DNA of 32,344 bases from Candidatus Babeliales bacterium (GCA_019746485.1 JAIERW010000037.1:1-32344), one strand, 5' to 3'. Shown: positions 23,401 through 31,167, counted from the stretch's first letter. Made by a program: numbers and translations. Notes: generated from the sequence alone by a model not told the origin.

Positions 23401-24480
23401 CTATTGGTACCATTCCCAATAACATTTGCATGTTTTACAGTGTTCATTCCATACTACATAACCTGGTCTATCGTCTTTGCTAACTAAATCAGCAGAATGC
23501 CAAGCAGAAACCGACAGAGCCGTTTCAGATGAACGAGAACCAAGGGCCTTACGTTCAAATTCCAAAATTTTTTCTGTAGCTTTGTTGCGCTCTTTACCAC
23601 ATTCCGTTGTCAATGCTTCAATGTTTGCCAAAGCATAGTCAACAAAGCCTTTTTCTGCAAAACTTTTCGCCCATCCAAAATTCATAATTTGGCCACGCAA
23701 ATCTTGCGCACAAAGCTCTATTATTTCGATAGCCATGCTCAACATATATCCATCAACAGCATTTTGATAATTTAGTGAATTTTTTCTTGCTCTTTCCATA
23801 ACATATGGACTATACAAGTCTCTTTCAAAAAATGATCGATACGCCGGAGTTGCGTTTAAAAAAGATCTAAGATAATCATAATCTTCTGCTTTAATAAAAT
23901 CTAAGCACTTATTAAGCACTTCAATTTTGGTATCAAACTCTTGCTTTTCTTGCTCACTCACGGAACAACCCGGCACATATGACACAACTGTTTGCGCTGA
24001 GCTACTAACACTTTGAGCGAAACTAACAGCACCATGCGCCAAACCAACAACTGATTCACTCACGTGTTTAACAAACGCCTTGCCATCAGTGGTTTTTTGT
24101 CGTTGAGCTAAATACTCGTCGTCTTCGTCTTCAGATTGAGAACCTGAGCCATAGTCAGAACCACCAAAAAAAAGAGCCTGCCTTCTGTTTCTTCCTTCTC
24201 TGAGCCGTTTACTTCTAAGCTCTTCAATTGTCGACGAGCTTGAGCTTGGTTCGGCTGAACTTGAAATCGATGAAGATGAGCTTGAGCTGGGTTCTGAATG
24301 ATCATCAAAACAAGGCATAGCTGTTCTCTGCGCATTGTAAGCTTGGTCAAGCTGCGCAAACAAACTGTCTTCAGGTATTCCCCAACCATCTGATGATGAT
24401 GATGCAGCGGCAAAAACACCGACATGAGCGATACTCGCAGCAACTGCTGCGCCTAAAATAATTTTACGTAAATTCTTCAT
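23401..24480 (-). CDS. Exported Ser-rich protein of unknown function
   Basis: The 359-residue product has a signal peptide (residues 1-25, KIILGAAVAASIAHVGVFAA). A serine-rich disordered region follows (about 26-84) with runs of seven and five Ser. Next come a basic patch RSKRLREGRNRRQ (89-101) and an acidic patch SQSEDEDDEY (114-123). The rest is a helical domain (about 175-330) without recognised motifs, ending in HCKTCKCYWEWYQ with three clustered cysteines. A strong Shine-Dalgarno AGGAGG lies five bases before the ATG, and a near-consensus promoter and terminator frame it as a monocistronic, probably well-expressed gene. The family is not recognised. Confidence 0.72.
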   Translation of the reverse strand: MKNLRKIILGAAVAASIAHVGVFAAASSSSDGWGIPEDSLFAQLDQAYNAQRTAMPCFDDHSEPSSSSSSSISSSAEPSSSSSTIEELRSKRLREGRNRRQALFFGGSDYGSGSQSEDEDDEYLAQRQKTTDGKAFVKHVSESVVGLAHGAVSFAQSVSSSAQTVVSYVPGCSVSEQEKQEFDTKIEVLNKCLDFIKAEDYDYLRSFLNATPAYRSFFERDLYSPYVMERARKNSLNYQNAVDGYMLSMAIEIIELCAQDLRGQIMNFGWAKSFAEKGFVDYALANIEALTTECGKERNKATEKILEFERKALGSRSSETALSVSAWHSADLVSKDDRPGYVVWNEHCKTCKCYWEWYQ

Positions 24481-24531
24481 AATAACCTCCTGAAAAAGAG
24501 AATAACCTCACATTTTTATAAATATTACTAA

Positions 24532-24560
24532 TAGTATATTTTATATAAATTAGATTGTCA
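24532..24560 (-). promoter_or_regulatory. Strong promoter for the Ser-rich exported protein
   Basis: On the minus strand TTGACA (24555-24560) and TATACT (24532-24537) are exactly 17 bases apart in an AT-rich setting, about 52 bases before the ATG. Confidence 0.8.
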
Positions 24561-24689
24561 AAAAACCTTAGAAAGTGGCACTTTTAACGTTTTATTTGAA
24601 AATTAGGACAAAATTACTGCCCTGATCGCGAAAACAGAAAATCTCGCAATTTATTGAAAAAACAGAAGTAAAGATCTAAAAAAGGGCTA

Positions 24690-25166
24690 TTATCTCTCTA
24701 AAGCATCTTTGAACGCCAAAAGCTCTTCTTTAAAAGCCTGCAAAGCGCTAAAAAAGGCCGCACGCTCTTCAGTGCACGGCTCAAGCTCAACCGTTGCGGC
24801 CAAAATGGTCTTCTCTTCAACCGGCTCTTCTTCGCGATGCGCGGCCATAACTTCGTCGGCCTGTAGCTGAACCGCCGCCACCTCACGCGGAGCTGCAGAA
24901 GCAGGAGTTGCCACTTTGACATCAGACATCAGCTGCTTTTTGGCACCAGCAATGGTAAAGCCTTCAAGATACAGCAGATTTTTGATTTGAAGAAAAAGAT
25001 CTAAGTCTTCTTCGGTATAAAAACGTTGCCCACCATCAGAGCGGTCCGACTTGAGCTCAAACTCTTTTTCCCAGAAACGAATAACATATTTTTTTACGCT
25101 CAGTTCCCGAGCAAGATCCCCGATGCGAAATTGTCTCTTTTTCATGCTCATTTTTTGATGTTGCAT
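24690..25166 (-). CDS. MerR-family transcriptional regulator
   Basis: The 158-residue product has a MerR winged helix-turn-helix at about residues 11-82: FRIGDLARELSVKKYVIRFW, then EKEF and GGQRFYTEEDLDLFLQIKNL, with LLYLEGFTIAGAKKQL as the wing and linker helix. MerR proteins dimerise and remodel promoters with long spacers. The rest is an Ala/Glu-rich region and a short C-terminal helix with a single cysteine, not a metal-binding loop, so the inducer is unknown. This N-terminal pattern is shared with the MerR-like regulators of unknown ligand found widely in bacteria. The ATG at 25166 has GGGGG upstream; ATGs at 25151 and 25145 are alternatives. It lies 107 bases downstream of the biotin carrier gene. 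Confidence 0.88.
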   Translation of the reverse strand: MQHQKMSMKKRQFRIGDLARELSVKKYVIRFWEKEFELKSDRSDGGQRFYTEEDLDLFLQIKNLLYLEGFTIAGAKKQLMSDVKVATPASAAPREVAAVQLQADEVMAAHREEEPVEEKTILAATVELEPCTEERAAFFSALQAFKEELLAFKDALER

Positions 25167-25273
25167 AGCATCCCCCTTCTTTTTTTATTGTAAAAAGATC
25201 ATTGCTTCATGTGTAGCATAATGCGTCATTTCATGAAAAGAGTTTTATGCAAGATGCCCGTTTTGCCTTGATT

Positions 25274-25798
25274 CTAAATTGCATCAAAGGTCATGAGCTG
25301 TTGATTGGAACTGACCACGTGCCCCTCAGCAACGCTGAGTGAAGAAACTATGGCCGCATGCGGCGCGCAAATTTCATTTTCCATTTTCATAGATTCAATA
25401 ATTACCAGCGGCTGACGCGCTTGCACCACATGCCCGTGCCCTACCAATATCTTTATCACGCGTCCGGCCAACGGACTGGTCAAATGCGGCGTAAATGATT
25501 TTTTGTGCTCGGCAACCTGTTTTTCACCAGCTCGAACTGCAGACACCAAAAATGATTGCAACACCTGCTCAAGATAAACGTTATACTGCCCGGCGCCAGC
25601 GGCAATAAACGCTGAAAAGAACTGGCCGTCGATGGTGCACGTCAGCATTTTTTTGTGTTGGTCATAATTGATTGTTTTTACTGAAAAATTACGCAGCACG
25701 CCGTCGCATGTCAGCGTGCCTTCAAACGCAGACTGGTCAATTTTTTTTATATCGATCGTGTACGCACGCTGCCCAACGCTCCAGGTTGTTACCGCCAC
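25274..25798 (-). CDS. Biotin carboxyl carrier protein (acyl-CoA carboxylase type)
   Basis: The C-terminal domain (last 70 residues) is a biotinyl domain: SPLAGRVIKILVGHGHVV, then IIESMKMENEI with the biotinylated Lys138, then a capping GHVVSSNQQLMTF. The first 95 residues form a beta-rich region resembling the BT linker of propionyl-CoA or methylcrotonyl-CoA carboxylase alpha subunits. I chose the GTG at 25796-25798 (174 residues) because GAAGGGG lies six bases upstream; a TTG at 25813 has no such signal. It overlaps the biotin carboxylase gene by 10 bases. The protein carries CO2 on biotin from the carboxylase to a carboxyltransferase, which is not in this window. Confidence 0.85.
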   Translation of the reverse strand: MAVTTWSVGQRAYTIDIKKIDQSAFEGTLTCDGVLRNFSVKTINYDQHKKMLTCTIDGQFFSAFIAAGAGQYNVYLEQVLQSFLVSAVRAGEKQVAEHKKSFTPHLTSPLAGRVIKILVGHGHVVQARQPLVIIESMKMENEICAPHAAIVSSLSVAEGHVVSSNQQLMTFDAI

Positions 25799-27306
25799 TG
25801 CTGCCCCTTCCAACTGTCGTTGTGCCAGCCCCCGCTTACTTCTTTTTGTGGCGCTGTTACACGCTCAACCAAAACTTGTTGCATGACCGCAGCAATAATT
25901 ACCGCAGCTTCACGCGCAGCCTGCTGGTTGGCAGTTTCTTGCTGCGCCACAACAAACTGCGTGGCAGTATCAAAAGCACCAGCAACAAACTCATGTGTTT
26001 CCAAAATGCTGCGCAAAAAAGCACGATTAGTGGTTATACCTTCAATACCGTACTGCCGCAACGCTTCAGCCATAAATTGGATAGCCTGCGTGCGCGAAAC
26101 GCCGTACGTGGTAACTTTTGCAATCATGGGGTCAAAGCACGACGTTATTTCAACGCCTTCAAAAAGATCATGATCATGACGCATAAACGGCACGCTTGGG
26201 GGCTGAAAATAATGAATAAGGCCGGTAGAAGGGAAAAAATTTTGCTCTGGGTCTTCGGCATAAATGCGACACTCAACTGCATGGCCGCGCTGCACAATTT
26301 CTGCCTGCTGATACGGCAACGGCTGGCCTTGGGCCAACGCAATTTGCAATGCCACCAAATCAACGCCGGTGGTCAGCTCAGTAACCGAATGCTCAACTTG
26401 CAAGCGCGTATTCATTTCCAAAAAATAGCACTGCTGGTCAGCCGTTACTAAAAACTCAACGGTGCCCACACTGTCATAGCCAATCATCTGCGCTGCTTTA
26501 ACACCAAGCTCATGCAAACGAGCACGCGTTACTTCACTCACAAACAAACACGGCGACTCTTCAACAATTTTTTGGTGTCGGCGCTGAATAGAACATTCGC
26601 GCTCAAAAAAGTGAACAGCACGGGTGCCGTCACCGGCAACTTGAACTTCAAGATGGCGCGTATTTTCTAGACAGCGCTCGATTAAAAGTTGTGTAGAGCC
26701 GGTCAGCTTTGCCGCTTGGCGCACCGCCATGTCCCAAGAATGTTCAAAAGTACTTTCGTTGGCTACGCGGACCATCCCCTTGCCACCACCGCCCAGCGGA
26801 TCTTTGATCATGAGCGGGTAGCCCAAGACAGCCGCCCGTTCTTTTGCGCCAAGGCACGCCTGAGGCTTTGTAACGTCGGCAAAAAATCCGGGCACTACCG
26901 GAACACCAGCTTGCTCAATCGTGCAACGCGCGCCAATTTTGTCACCCATCAACGCGATAAGGTCATGGCGCGGACCAACCCACGTCAACCCTGCCTCGTG
27001 CACGCGGCGGGCAAAGGTGGCGTTCTCTGCCAAAAAACCATAGCCAGGGTGCACAGCGTCGGCCCCCGAGCGGAGCGCAATGGCCAGCAATGCCTCCTGG
27101 TCCATGTAGGCCGCACGCCCACTCCCCGGCAAAGCAAAAGCCTGGTCGGCTGTGCGCACAAAACGCAACGAAGCATCTTCTGGTGCGTACACGGCAACGA
27201 CTGCTATGCCAAGGGCACGGCAGGTTGCCTGAATGCGCAATGCAATTTCGGAACGGTTAGCTATAAGAATTTTTTTATTCGAGCTACTTTTCAAACGAAG
27301 TGTCAT
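25789..27306 (-). CDS. accC: Biotin carboxylase subunit of an acyl-CoA carboxylase
   Basis: The 505-residue product has the three biotin carboxylase parts: an N-terminal domain (KKILIANRSEIALRIQATCR, VHPGYGFLAENATFA), an ATP-grasp domain (MGDKIGAR, LMIKDPLGGGGKGM, LLIERCLEN, RHLEVQVAGDG), and the C-terminal domain with FLEMNTRLQVEHSVTE (Arg301) and ECRIYAEDP. It uses ATP and bicarbonate to carboxylate biotin on the carrier protein encoded next. It is longer than E. coli AccC (about 450) by a helical C-terminal extension, fitting a split propionyl-CoA carboxylase alpha. Its ATG lies 23 bases inside the end of the exported-protein gene upstream, with only a weak GAAGAAC signal, so coupled translation is likely. 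Confidence 0.93.
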   Translation of the reverse strand: MTLRLKSSSNKKILIANRSEIALRIQATCRALGIAVVAVYAPEDASLRFVRTADQAFALPGSGRAAYMDQEALLAIALRSGADAVHPGYGFLAENATFARRVHEAGLTWVGPRHDLIALMGDKIGARCTIEQAGVPVVPGFFADVTKPQACLGAKERAAVLGYPLMIKDPLGGGGKGMVRVANESTFEHSWDMAVRQAAKLTGSTQLLIERCLENTRHLEVQVAGDGTRAVHFFERECSIQRRHQKIVEESPCLFVSEVTRARLHELGVKAAQMIGYDSVGTVEFLVTADQQCYFLEMNTRLQVEHSVTELTTGVDLVALQIALAQGQPLPYQQAEIVQRGHAVECRIYAEDPEQNFFPSTGLIHYFQPPSVPFMRHDHDLFEGVEITSCFDPMIAKVTTYGVSRTQAIQFMAEALRQYGIEGITTNRAFLRSILETHEFVAGAFDTATQFVVAQQETANQQAAREAAVIIAAVMQQVLVERVTAPQKEVSGGWHNDSWKGQQWR

Positions 27307-28156
27307 TCAAAAGTTCTTCAATGCTGATTCCCACCGGTTCTTCAAAGGGATCGCAACAATCAATTTCGTCGAAAGTATCAGATTTGTCACTATCTTTTTC
27401 ATTGCTAGCTTCTTGATCTGCACTATCTTCTAGGCACTCTTCCTCTTCTTCAGCAGAAATCTGTGCAAAGAAATTAATGTTGGCTTGAACGCCAGAAATA
27501 TCAAAAAAAGTTTTGTAACGAGCCAAAAGACGCCATACTTCAACAAAATCTGCCAATTCTAAAAGCCAAAAAGCAAAGCTCGTATCATGGGGGGTGCGCA
27601 CCGAACTTGCGTACGACAACAAGCGCAAGCTTGCCTCAATTGCCACTTGCAACGATTGCGCAACTTTAAACATGCGCAGCTTCTTTTTCGCGTTTCCATA
27701 TTTATTTTTAAACGCAACATTTTCAGCATCAACAATGCGAATTGCCTCGTACAAAAGCGCAAGCATGTAAGCACTCACTTTTGGCAAACGGTTTGGATAA
27801 ACCAAATCTTTCAACAGTGTTGTTTCACGCGTGGTCAACAACTCACACAAAATTTTTGCATCAGTTGCAACATTAGCAACAGCTGTTGTTGCTCGCACCA
27901 CATTGGTATCTTCATGATCAACACAAACAATGTAAGGAACGTGTGCAGCACAACGCAGCAACCCAAAAAGGGCAGAATTTTGGGTAACAAACTTCTTTGG
28001 ATCGCTTAGCCCGTTTGACACACGTTCTTTAAACGTTGCAAAAAAAGGCAGTGTCGCAGGAGTAGGCGCAGGAGTGGGCGCGGCTGCAAAAGCTTTTGAA
28101 AAAGTTGCTGCACAAACAAACACAAAGAAAAATCTGACAAACGCTTTCTTGACCAT
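27284..28156 (-). CDS. Exported protein with helical domain and acidic tail
   Basis: The 290-residue product has a signal peptide (residues 1-25, AFVRFFFVFVCAATFSKAFA), an APTPAPTPA linker, a helical domain (about 40-225) and a very acidic C-terminus (EEEEECLEDSADQE and onward). The helical region has a layout like that of the three tandem paralogues at 5914-10320: compare HEDTNVVRATTAVANVATDA with HEKKGNVKAAAVTTLLVDA, and a late tryptophan helix (FWLLELADFVEVWRLL) with LKLALLGLSAWAAW. The match is weak by eye. AAGGGA lies before the ATG. The last 23 bases overlap accC. A TTGACA lies about 70 bases upstream but without a good -10. The function is unknown. Confidence 0.7.
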   Translation of the reverse strand: MVKKAFVRFFFVFVCAATFSKAFAAAPTPAPTPATLPFFATFKERVSNGLSDPKKFVTQNSALFGLLRCAAHVPYIVCVDHEDTNVVRATTAVANVATDAKILCELLTTRETTLLKDLVYPNRLPKVSAYMLALLYEAIRIVDAENVAFKNKYGNAKKKLRMFKVAQSLQVAIEASLRLLSYASSVRTPHDTSFAFWLLELADFVEVWRLLARYKTFFDISGVQANINFFAQISAEEEEECLEDSADQEASNEKDSDKSDTFDEIDCCDPFEEPVGISIEELLNDTSFEK

Positions 28157-28237
28157 GATGTCCCTTTTTTTGTAGACAGGTTCAGTAATTCACTTGGTAA
28201 AGCAGCTTAAATCAGCTTTTATGTTTGTCAACAGTTC

Positions 28238-29512
28238 TTAGGCTTCAGCTCCAACAAAACTACGAACTTGTTCAGCATGATGATGAGCCGTTTTTTCAAC
28301 ATCCAACATATGCTCTTTGAACTCGTCAAATTCAAAATTAATAAACAAGTCGCTCACCAACTTATACAGCTCTTTTTGTTTGAAATGATTACGCACATGA
28401 GGATTTGACGTAATCAGGGCAGCTTTATTTTCCAATTCTAAGCCGTTCCAAATAGTTTCCCACTCTTCACGCGCAATCATTAAATCATCTTTGCCATAAA
28501 TAAATAGCACCGACGTATCTTTAACTTGTTTTAAATAGGGCTCAATAGAAATATCGTTCAACTGCAAGCACCAAATATTTTCGGTCAGCCAGTGCAACAG
28601 ATCACCAGCCCACGACGTTGTCCACGGCCATGTTTGCGACCAGCCACCCGTTTGCGGCGAACAGATCATTTTTGGATCACGCTTGAGTTTTTCAATAACC
28701 AACGGCAACGAAAGCCAACAGCCATCAAGAATCAAACGATCAAAAAGGCCTGGGTGCAATGCCGCTGTCTTTAACAAAATAAAGGCACCATAACAAATAC
28801 CAAGACCACAAACTTTTTCATAGTTCTTTTGTGTTTTGAAATGATTAACTACCGTTACCACGTCGATATCTTCTTTTTGACCCAAGCTGGCCAACGAAGA
28901 ATCCATACCAAACGTGCTTTGTGCCAAGTTAATATTCCACGTACCCACATCGAACAGGTCAAATTCTTTAATACCTTGACCACGAAAATCGAAGAGAACT
29001 ACGTCACAATCAAACATATCAACAAACGGCGTCATATACTCACGCGGGTTGGTAAACCCTTCGCCAACAATCAACAACGTATCACTACCACGATCAAAGT
29101 AAGTACAACCAAGCTCCACACCGTCTGACGTTTTTACGTTGATTGTTTTACCAACATTTGCTTGGTCAGGCTTTTTTTTGCGATGGTGCGCACGCACCTT
29201 TTTTGCATCAGCAATAAACGAAGTATCAAAAAACATAGATTTGTTTAAATGCCGATTATGCATACGCGCAAAGGCGCTCAACGAAGTGGGAACCTCTACC
29301 GCTTGATCGTGACCAAAAGCCATTTCTGTGTGATGAGCATAAGAGAATTTTTCCCCTCGATACGCTCCACTTGGTGAAGCACTCCCGACTACATTCTGAC
29401 GTGGCTCCGACGGGCGCGGCGGGGTGAGCGAGTCAACAGAAGTGGGCATAGCACACGAACCACTTACCAACAAACTAAAAAGAATCATTGATGTTTTAAT
29501 AAATTTTTTCAT
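28238..29512 (-). CDS. Exported alpha/beta hydrolase with cysteine nucleophile elbow
   Basis: The 424-residue product has a hydrophobic leader ending LLVSGSCAMP; cleavage could be by signal peptidase I or, less well matched, II at Cys20. After about 120 low-similarity residues comes an alpha/beta hydrolase: DGVELGCTYFDRGSDTLLIV, a strand VVLFDFRGQGIKE, nucleophile elbow GLGICYGA with Cys240 where serine is usual, the acid in FIYGKDDLMI (Asp342/343), and His372 or His376 in SNPHVRNHF. Cysteine nucleophiles occur in dienelactone hydrolases, but the rest looks closer to the serine aminopeptidase/acylhydrolase group. The substrate is unknown. TAGGA lies before the ATG and a TATAAT about 25 bases upstream. 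A His-rich segment HHHAEQ lies near the C-terminus. Confidence 0.75.
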   Translation of the reverse strand: MKKFIKTSMILFSLLVSGSCAMPTSVDSLTPPRPSEPRQNVVGSASPSGAYRGEKFSYAHHTEMAFGHDQAVEVPTSLSAFARMHNRHLNKSMFFDTSFIADAKKVRAHHRKKKPDQANVGKTINVKTSDGVELGCTYFDRGSDTLLIVGEGFTNPREYMTPFVDMFDCDVVLFDFRGQGIKEFDLFDVGTWNINLAQSTFGMDSSLASLGQKEDIDVVTVVNHFKTQKNYEKVCGLGICYGAFILLKTAALHPGLFDRLILDGCWLSLPLVIEKLKRDPKMICSPQTGGWSQTWPWTTSWAGDLLHWLTENIWCLQLNDISIEPYLKQVKDTSVLFIYGKDDLMIAREEWETIWNGLELENKAALITSNPHVRNHFKQKELYKLVSDLFINFEFDEFKEHMLDVEKTAHHHAEQVRSFVGAEA

Positions 29513-29538
29513 GTTTTCCTACGAAGCTAAATGTTAGC

Positions 29539-29544
29539 ATTATA
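29539..29544 (-). promoter_or_regulatory. Candidate -10 box for the cysteine-type hydrolase
   Basis: On the minus strand a consensus TATAAT lies about 26 bases before the ATG at 29512. No clear -35 hexamer is found at 16-18 bases. Confidence 0.4.
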
Positions 29545-29577
29545 AATTTGGTGGTCTCACGCCATGCCCATACAACA

Positions 29578-30186
29578 TTAAAGCTGAGCAGATGTGTTCT
29601 TTTTTGCTGCAATACGCGCCGACTTTCTTGTTGTCGTTGTCGTCTTGAGAGTAGGCTTTTCTGTTTTTATTTCATCTTCTTCACTAGCAACATCAGCAAG
29701 CAGTGCAAGTGCCGTACTATCAGCATCCCCTAATACATCAGACCAATTTTGCTTGGTCCCACCATCATACGATACAGCAAGATTAGCGGCAATAAGCATT
29801 TCTGCCAAATTTTGCCCGTCAACGTACACTTTTGCTAAAATTCTGAAGTATTTGTCCCGTTGCAGCTCCCGTAATTCAATAACTTTGGCAGCCTCAAGCA
29901 CGCCCTTGGAAAACTCTTTTGCTTCCTGAGCCTTTTGCTTAACAACCGGATCTTTATCTTTCATTTCAGGCGTATCAATACCAAAAACACGTACGCTTAC
30001 CTCGCGAATAATCTCTGGCCAACCATCAACCTGAACCGTAAACGTATCGCCGTCATAAACTTTAACCAGCTTTGAAACAACCGCATTACCATACGTTTTT
30101 GGCCCTTTTGATGCACGACTGGCCGAAAAAAGTGACGTACTGAAAACTAATAACGCACCAAAAACAAGCCCATTAAATCTTTTCAT
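29578..30186 (-). CDS. Secreted thermonuclease (SNase family)
   Basis: The 202-residue product has a signal peptide (residues 1-25, GLVFGALLVFSTSLFSA). The staphylococcal-nuclease fold follows (about 35-150). Key residues are seen: VKVYDGDTFTV (Asp47), VRVFGIDTPE (Arg66, Asp71, Glu74) and DKYFRILAKVYVDG (Arg115), matching the two arginines, the aspartates and the glutamate of the S. aureus enzyme, which cleaves DNA and RNA with Ca2+. A Thr/Lys-rich tail with RKSARIAAKK follows the domain, basic and disordered. Its ATG overlaps the stop of the upstream carrier gene (ATGA), so the two are translationally coupled. It probably degrades extracellular or host nucleic acid to nucleotides. Confidence 0.92.
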   Translation of the reverse strand: MKRFNGLVFGALLVFSTSLFSASRASKGPKTYGNAVVSKLVKVYDGDTFTVQVDGWPEIIREVSVRVFGIDTPEMKDKDPVVKQKAQEAKEFSKGVLEAAKVIELRELQRDKYFRILAKVYVDGQNLAEMLIAANLAVSYDGGTKQNWSDVLGDADSTALALLADVASEEDEIKTEKPTLKTTTTTRKSARIAAKKNTSAQL

Positions 30187-31124
30187 AACCGCTCCTTTGA
30201 TTCTTCTTGATACAAACCAAGTTTTTTAAGCGCCTCAAAATACAACCGCACAAACATAACACTAGTCACCACTTGGCCAGTGCGCAAACCCAAGCCCTCC
30301 CAAAAAATGTTTCTAAACCCTCCCTGCTTATATAAATCCTTAAAAACAGAAGCCATGGTTGGATACACTTTGGCATCAATGTCTTTTTGCATCAAAGCCC
30401 GCGCTTTATGAAACGGCAGCGTAAGCATTGCTACCACAATTCCCACCGCAGTAGCACCAGCAATATTTGCCGTCCATTCATAATCACTACCCTCAAGCTC
30501 ATAAGCTTTTGTAATCCGGCCACCCCACTCTGGCACCCACGCAGCAGTAATCAACATATTGCGAAAGAGAACTGGGCAAAACGCTCGACCTAAGCTTTTT
30601 ACACCATGATTTTGTATTAAAAAGTTAACGGCGTTATAAATACTCACCGCACGCCGCTCAACCGCTGCCTGCATAGCCAAATTATTGCGATACATAAAAA
30701 GCATTTCAGTCGTTGTTGCCGCCGGGGCTGAAAGAGCGCCTCCGGCTACCGCAGCAATAACACGTTGCGAATCAGACAACAACGCTCCGGGCGCTGCTTC
30801 CTGCAGCAAATAACGGGCATAAGCATCATACGCAAGATACTGAATGCTCATAATAGGAAAGCGAGAGACAACATTGAGCCCAGAGCCTTTGTACCACATC
30901 AATGGCTTGCGAGAAGGCTCAAGCCCACACCAACGCCTGTTTTGCCAATGCAGCCACGGTTGTTCGATGGTGGCACTCACCACGCCCCCGCCCACACCGC
31001 CAAACATAATGTTCTTAAAAATTCTCAGGTGCTGCTCATTAATTGATGGCTCAGGATCGCTGGAAGAAGCAGCTCCCTGCAAAGATGCCGGCAACAGCAA
31101 CAAGATTACTAATAAACGCTTCAT
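30183..31124 (-). CDS. Mitochondrial-carrier (SLC25)-like protein with bacterial signal peptide
   Basis: The 313-residue product shows three repeats of about 70-90 residues, each with a glycine-rich first helix and a proline-containing signature. Repeat 1 (about 38-106) has GGVGGGVVSATIEQPWLHWQ. Repeat 2 (about 122-209) has AGGALSAPAATTTEM and LGRAFCPVLFRNMLITAAW. Repeat 3 (about 217-303) has AGATAVGIVVAMLTLPFHKA then IFWEGLGLRTGQVVTSVMFV. Only repeat 3 keeps a charged PxxKxR-like signature. Residues 1-18 are a signal peptide (LLVILLLLPASLQGA). SLC25 carriers exchange nucleotides, phosphate or organic acids across mitochondrial inner membranes; a bacterial example is Legionella LncP. AAGGGG precedes the ATG. 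It is coupled to the nuclease gene by an ATGA overlap. The fold assignment is firm; substrate and location are inference. Confidence 0.82.
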   Translation of the reverse strand: MKRLLVILLLLPASLQGAASSSDPEPSINEQHLRIFKNIMFGGVGGGVVSATIEQPWLHWQNRRWCGLEPSRKPLMWYKGSGLNVVSRFPIMSIQYLAYDAYARYLLQEAAPGALLSDSQRVIAAVAGGALSAPAATTTEMLFMYRNNLAMQAAVERRAVSIYNAVNFLIQNHGVKSLGRAFCPVLFRNMLITAAWVPEWGGRITKAYELEGSDYEWTANIAGATAVGIVVAMLTLPFHKARALMQKDIDAKVYPTMASVFKDLYKQGGFRNIFWEGLGLRTGQVVTSVMFVRLYFEALKKLGLYQEESKERL

Positions 31125-31137
31125 GCTTTCCCCTTTT

Positions 31138-31167
31138 TTGACAGCAAGAAATCTTTATTTTTAAAAT
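31138..31167 (+). promoter_or_regulatory. Candidate promoter for the cysteine desulfurase gene
   Basis: A consensus TTGACA (31138-31143) and TAAAAT (31162-31167) are 18 bases apart. The ATG lies about 150 bases downstream. The -35 overlaps the leader of the divergent carrier gene. Confidence 0.4.

Noticed and set aside
25789..25813. Programmed frameshift joining biotin carboxylase and carrier protein
   Set aside because: No slippery heptamer is present, the -1 frame has a TAG just before the overlap, and a good Shine-Dalgarno with GTG explains separate initiation.
25672..26451. Long plus-strand open frame of 259 codons
   Set aside because: It lies antisense to the biotin carboxylase and carrier genes, has no family resemblance, and reflects the codon pattern of the real genes.
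28055..28080. Tandem repeat in the 27284 gene (GGAGTRGGCGCA type)
   Set aside because: Only about two units encoding APTPAPTP; better described as a Pro-rich linker.
28203..28231. Promoter from TTGACA upstream of the gene at 28156
   Set aside because: The -35 is perfect, but no acceptable -10 lies 16-18 bases downstream on the minus strand.
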